The notes under the pieces are model-generated. The model had not been told where the DNA came from and searched no databases. It was given only the letters and a program-made list of their open reading frames with translations. Made by a program: the position numbers and the translations under genes. From Nocardioides sp. TF02-7 (GTDB lineage: Bacteria > Actinomycetota > Actinomycetes > Propionibacteriales > Nocardioidaceae): a stretch of 64,000 nt of DNA. Within the stretch, counting starts at the first letter, position 1. Each line of letters begins with the position of its first letter. The DNA is taken from the NCBI RefSeq assembly GCF_022437945.1, contig NZ_CP092535.1, positions 434,001-498,000 of the forward strand, given 5' to 3'. This document shows, piece by piece, positions 60,874 through 64,000 of this stretch.

Positions 60874-60874
<1 letters not shown>
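60839..60874. repeat. Two 18-bp tandem repeats
   Basis: CAGTCGACCCCGTCGGCT (60839-60856) is followed directly by CAGTCGACCCAGCCGGCT (60857-60874), differing at two positions. They fill the gap between the convergent EEP and glf genes. A third partial copy may continue into the glf end. Confidence 0.6.
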
Positions 60875-62073
<1,199 letters not shown>

Positions 62074-62111
62074 CTATCGGGGGAGGGTCGGCATCGAATT
62101 ATCCTGACCCG

Positions 62112-63239
62112 GTGAACACCCGGTTCGGCGCCGTGCTGCAGGCCGCTCGTCAGTTCTGGCTGGCCTGGGTGCTGGGCGCCGCGATGGCCGTGACGATGGT
62201 CGTGCTGGCGGCCCTGGAGGACCTGCCGGTCCGCGACCCCGACGACGACCTGCTCCCGAGCTACGTCCGGATGCCCCTGATCGTGGTCGGCACGATCCTG
62301 GTCGACATCGTCCCGCGGGTCGTCCACCGGGCCCGGCGCCGCGGGTCCCTCTCGCCCGCCACGCTGGCCGCCCTGTGGCGCGAGGTCGTCGCCGAGCGGT
62401 GGCCGGCCTCGCACTGGTGGTTCGCGGTCAACGGCGCGGTCGCCTGGTACCTCACCTACGCGACCTTCCGCAACATCAAGAGCATGGCGCCGTTCGTCAA
62501 CGGCGCCGAGTGGGACTCCGCGATGGCGGAGGTCGACCGGTTCCTCTTCGCGGGCCACGACCCCGCGGCGGTCCTGCACGCCTGGTTCGGCACCGGGCTG
62601 ATGGCGCACCTGATGTCGGCGGTGTACGTCGTGTGGATCGTCATGGTTCCGGCGTCGATCGCGATCGCCCTGGTGTGGACGCGGCACACCAGGGCCGGCT
62701 CCTGGTACGTCACGGCGGTGGCGGTGGACTGGTGCCTCGGTGCGGTGATCTACCTGCTGCTGCCGTCGCTGGGACCGATCTACGCCGACCCCCGCGAGTT
62801 CGCCGACCTCCCGCACACGTTCAACACCACGCTCCAGGAGGGGCTCTGGACCGACCGGGTCGCGGTCATGGCCGACCCCTGGGCGGCCGGGACGCTGCAG
62901 ACGATCGCGGCGTTCGCGTCGCTGCACGTCGGGATCATGATGACGATCTGCCTCGTGGCCCGGCTGGTCGGCCTCCCCCGCTGGGTGCAGACCGCCGCCT
63001 GGGTGTTCCTGGCGCTGACCGTGCTGGCGACCGTCTACCTCGGCTGGCACTACGTCGTCGACGTCCTCGGCGGCCTCGCGCTCGGCGCGTTCGCGGTCTG
63101 GGTGGCCGCGCTGGCCACCGGCAACCGGGTCGGCTGGCGCCCGCGCCTCACCTCGCCGGCGGAGCCTTCATCCGCCGCGCATCCCGCAGCGCTCGCGTCA
63201 CGTTCCGGGCCTCTGCCCGACCGCCACGCAGCGGACTGA
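62112..63239 (+). CDS. PAP2-superfamily membrane phosphatase
   Basis: An intact 375-residue integral membrane protein with about six helices. The PAP2 motifs are visible near the carboxyl end: ASLHVGIMMTICLVARL and VYLGWHYVVDVLGGLALGAF, carrying the two catalytic His and an Asp, while the first motif is less clear (LPSLGPIYADP). Such enzymes dephosphorylate lipid-linked carriers. Next to glf it parallels M. tuberculosis Rv3807c, involved in arabinogalactan precursor metabolism. GTG start at 62112. Its last 92 bp overlap the convergent glycosyltransferase gene. Confidence 0.85.
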   Translation: MNTRFGAVLQAARQFWLAWVLGAAMAVTMVVLAALEDLPVRDPDDDLLPSYVRMPLIVVGTILVDIVPRVVHRARRRGSLSPATLAALWREVVAERWPASHWWFAVNGAVAWYLTYATFRNIKSMAPFVNGAEWDSAMAEVDRFLFAGHDPAAVLHAWFGTGLMAHLMSAVYVVWIVMVPASIAIALVWTRHTRAGSWYVTAVAVDWCLGAVIYLLLPSLGPIYADPREFADLPHTFNTTLQEGLWTDRVAVMADPWAAGTLQTIAAFASLHVGIMMTICLVARLVGLPRWVQTAAWVFLALTVLATVYLGWHYVVDVLGGLALGAFAVWVAALATGNRVGWRPRLTSPAEPSSAAHPAALASRSGPLPDRHAAD

Positions 63240-64000
63240 GCACGACCACCGCCACCGTCAGCAACCACGGCTTGAGCCGCACCAGCGCCGTGCCGCCGTA
63301 GCGGAAGTGCACCGCGAACAGGTTGCGGTACATGTAGTAGCCCTTCCAGCCGGCGAGGTCGTGCTGCTGGTCGAAGTCGAGCTGGCGCACCAGGACGGCG
63401 TCGCGCACCGCCTTGATGGTGAACCCCGCCCGCCGGGCCCGGATGGCGTAGTCGCAGTCGTCGTAGAAGATGAAGAAGGTGTCGTCGGGCAGCCCGATCC
63501 GGTCGACCACCCGGCGGCGGACCATGAACCCCTCGAACGCCACGTTCTCGAGCGGCACCGTCGGCGGCATGTCCGAGCGCCGTGCGTAGGTCGTGACGAC
63601 GCTGGCGGTCTTGGGCCGCAGCACCCACGGGTGGTCGAGGTCGAAGCGGGTCGCGGCGTACTCGGCGAGGTTGCCGCGCGCGTCCTCCCGCACCGCCATC
63701 AGGCAGTCCTCGTCGTGCGACAGCAGCACGCCGAGGCAGTCGGGCGCCGGCACGACGTCGTCGTCCATCAGCCAGATCCGGTCGTGTCCCTGCTCGTACG
63801 CCGTCCGGACGCCGAGCCGGAACCCGCCGGCGCCGCCGAGGTTCTCCTCGCTGCGGACGACCTGGACGTCCGCGGCGGCGAGCACCTCCGGGGTCCGGTC
63901 GCTGCTGGCGTTGTCGACGACGATGACGGTGTCCGGAGCGGGGTCCAGCCGGGCCAGGCCCGCCAGCATCGTCTCGAGCAGCTCGGCGCGGTTGTAGGTG
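63148..64000 (-). CDS. GT2 glycosyltransferase, GlfT1-like (partial, amino end beyond window)
   Basis: At least 283 residues of a GT-A enzyme, open at the right edge. It shows TYNRAELLETMLAGLARLDP, VIVVDNASSDRTPEVLAAAD, RSEENLGGAGGFRLGVRTAY, the metal motif RIWLMDDDVVPAPDCLGVL and FFIFYDDCDYAIRARRAGF. The NLGGAGGF and DDD patterns are close to GlfT1, which starts the galactan by adding the first Galf residues. With glf, glfT2 and the exporter it completes a galactofuranan pathway. The 3-prime end overlaps the PAP2 gene by 92 bp. No frameshift is seen. Confidence 0.82.
   Translation of the reverse strand, partial: TYNRAELLETMLAGLARLDPAPDTVIVVDNASSDRTPEVLAAADVQVVRSEENLGGAGGFRLGVRTAYEQGHDRIWLMDDDVVPAPDCLGVLLSHDEDCLMAVREDARGNLAEYAATRFDLDHPWVLRPKTASVVTTYARRSDMPPTVPLENVAFEGFMVRRRVVDRIGLPDDTFFIFYDDCDYAIRARRAGFTIKAVRDAVLVRQLDFDQQHDLAGWKGYYMYRNLFAVHFRYGGTALVRLKPWLLTVAVVVLSPLRGGRAEARNVTRALRDARRMKAPPAR

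Overview
The window is high-GC actinobacterial DNA, most consistent with a Nocardioides-like member of the Nocardioidaceae. The grounds are the very high G+C, WhiB, MtrAB-LpqB, FbiA/FbiB (cofactor F420), many GTG starts and ATGA/GTGA gene overlaps. A complete mreBCD-mrdA-rodA operon argues against mycobacteria and other mycolic-acid genera, which lack mreB. The genus is an inference. No rRNA, tRNA, CRISPR array, prophage or insertion sequence was recognised.

Layout. (1) 1-8.3 kb: the start of a radical-SAM gene, a copper-handling group (secreted lipoprotein, CopC-CopD fusion, YcnI-like protein, membrane protein), a methyltransferase, a DUF222-HNH protein, a small hypothetical and a HIT-like protein. 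(2) 8.3-18.9 kb: the elongasome operon mreB-mreC-mreD-mrdA-rodA read leftward, then ndk, a YcaQ-type DNA glycosylase-like gene, an orphan LuxR response regulator, hpf, a structured non-coding stretch and comF. (3) 18.9-29.5 kb: lpqB-mtrB-mtrA, ahcY, a DUF808 protein, an acyltransferase, and the mannose-metabolism genes (SIS protein, Trm112-like, manB). (4) 29.5-40.6 kb: two facing 32-bp tandem-repeat arrays, then DUF3499, an inactive-looking zincin, DUF5719, a large glycosyltransferase, whiB, fbiA-fbiB, DUF3105, manC and TIGR03089. Parts 3 and 4 follow the gene order of M. tuberculosis Rv3241c-Rv3268 closely. (5) 40.6-64 kb: a cell-surface glycopolymer region. It holds a PGRP amidase, a polysaccharide ABC exporter, a GlfT2-like galactofuranosyltransferase, UDP-galactopyranose mutase, a PAP2 phosphatase and a GlfT1-like glycosyltransferase.

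Between glfT2 and glf lies an unusual 14-kb block. It contains four sulfotransferase-like proteins (one apparently catalytically dead), a glycerol-1-phosphate dehydrogenase, a sugar/polyol nucleotidyltransferase, a LicD domain fused to a methyltransferase, a polysaccharide pyruvyl transferase, two exported endonuclease/phosphatase-fold proteins and an exported phospholipase-D-like protein. My reading is that region 5 builds a galactofuranose-containing wall polymer, exports it through the ABC transporter, and decorates it with pyruvate, (O-methylated?) polyol-phosphate and possibly sulfate. This decoration block is the best candidate for an undescribed system here.

Caveat on sequence quality. 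More than half of the protein genes, including essential ones (mrdA, mreC, ahcY, mtrB, lpqB, manB), carry apparent single-base frameshifts. Most are one extra base in a G or C run, and a few are one base too few. They look like homopolymer consensus errors rather than pseudogenes. I therefore annotated each gene across its shifts and say where they fall.
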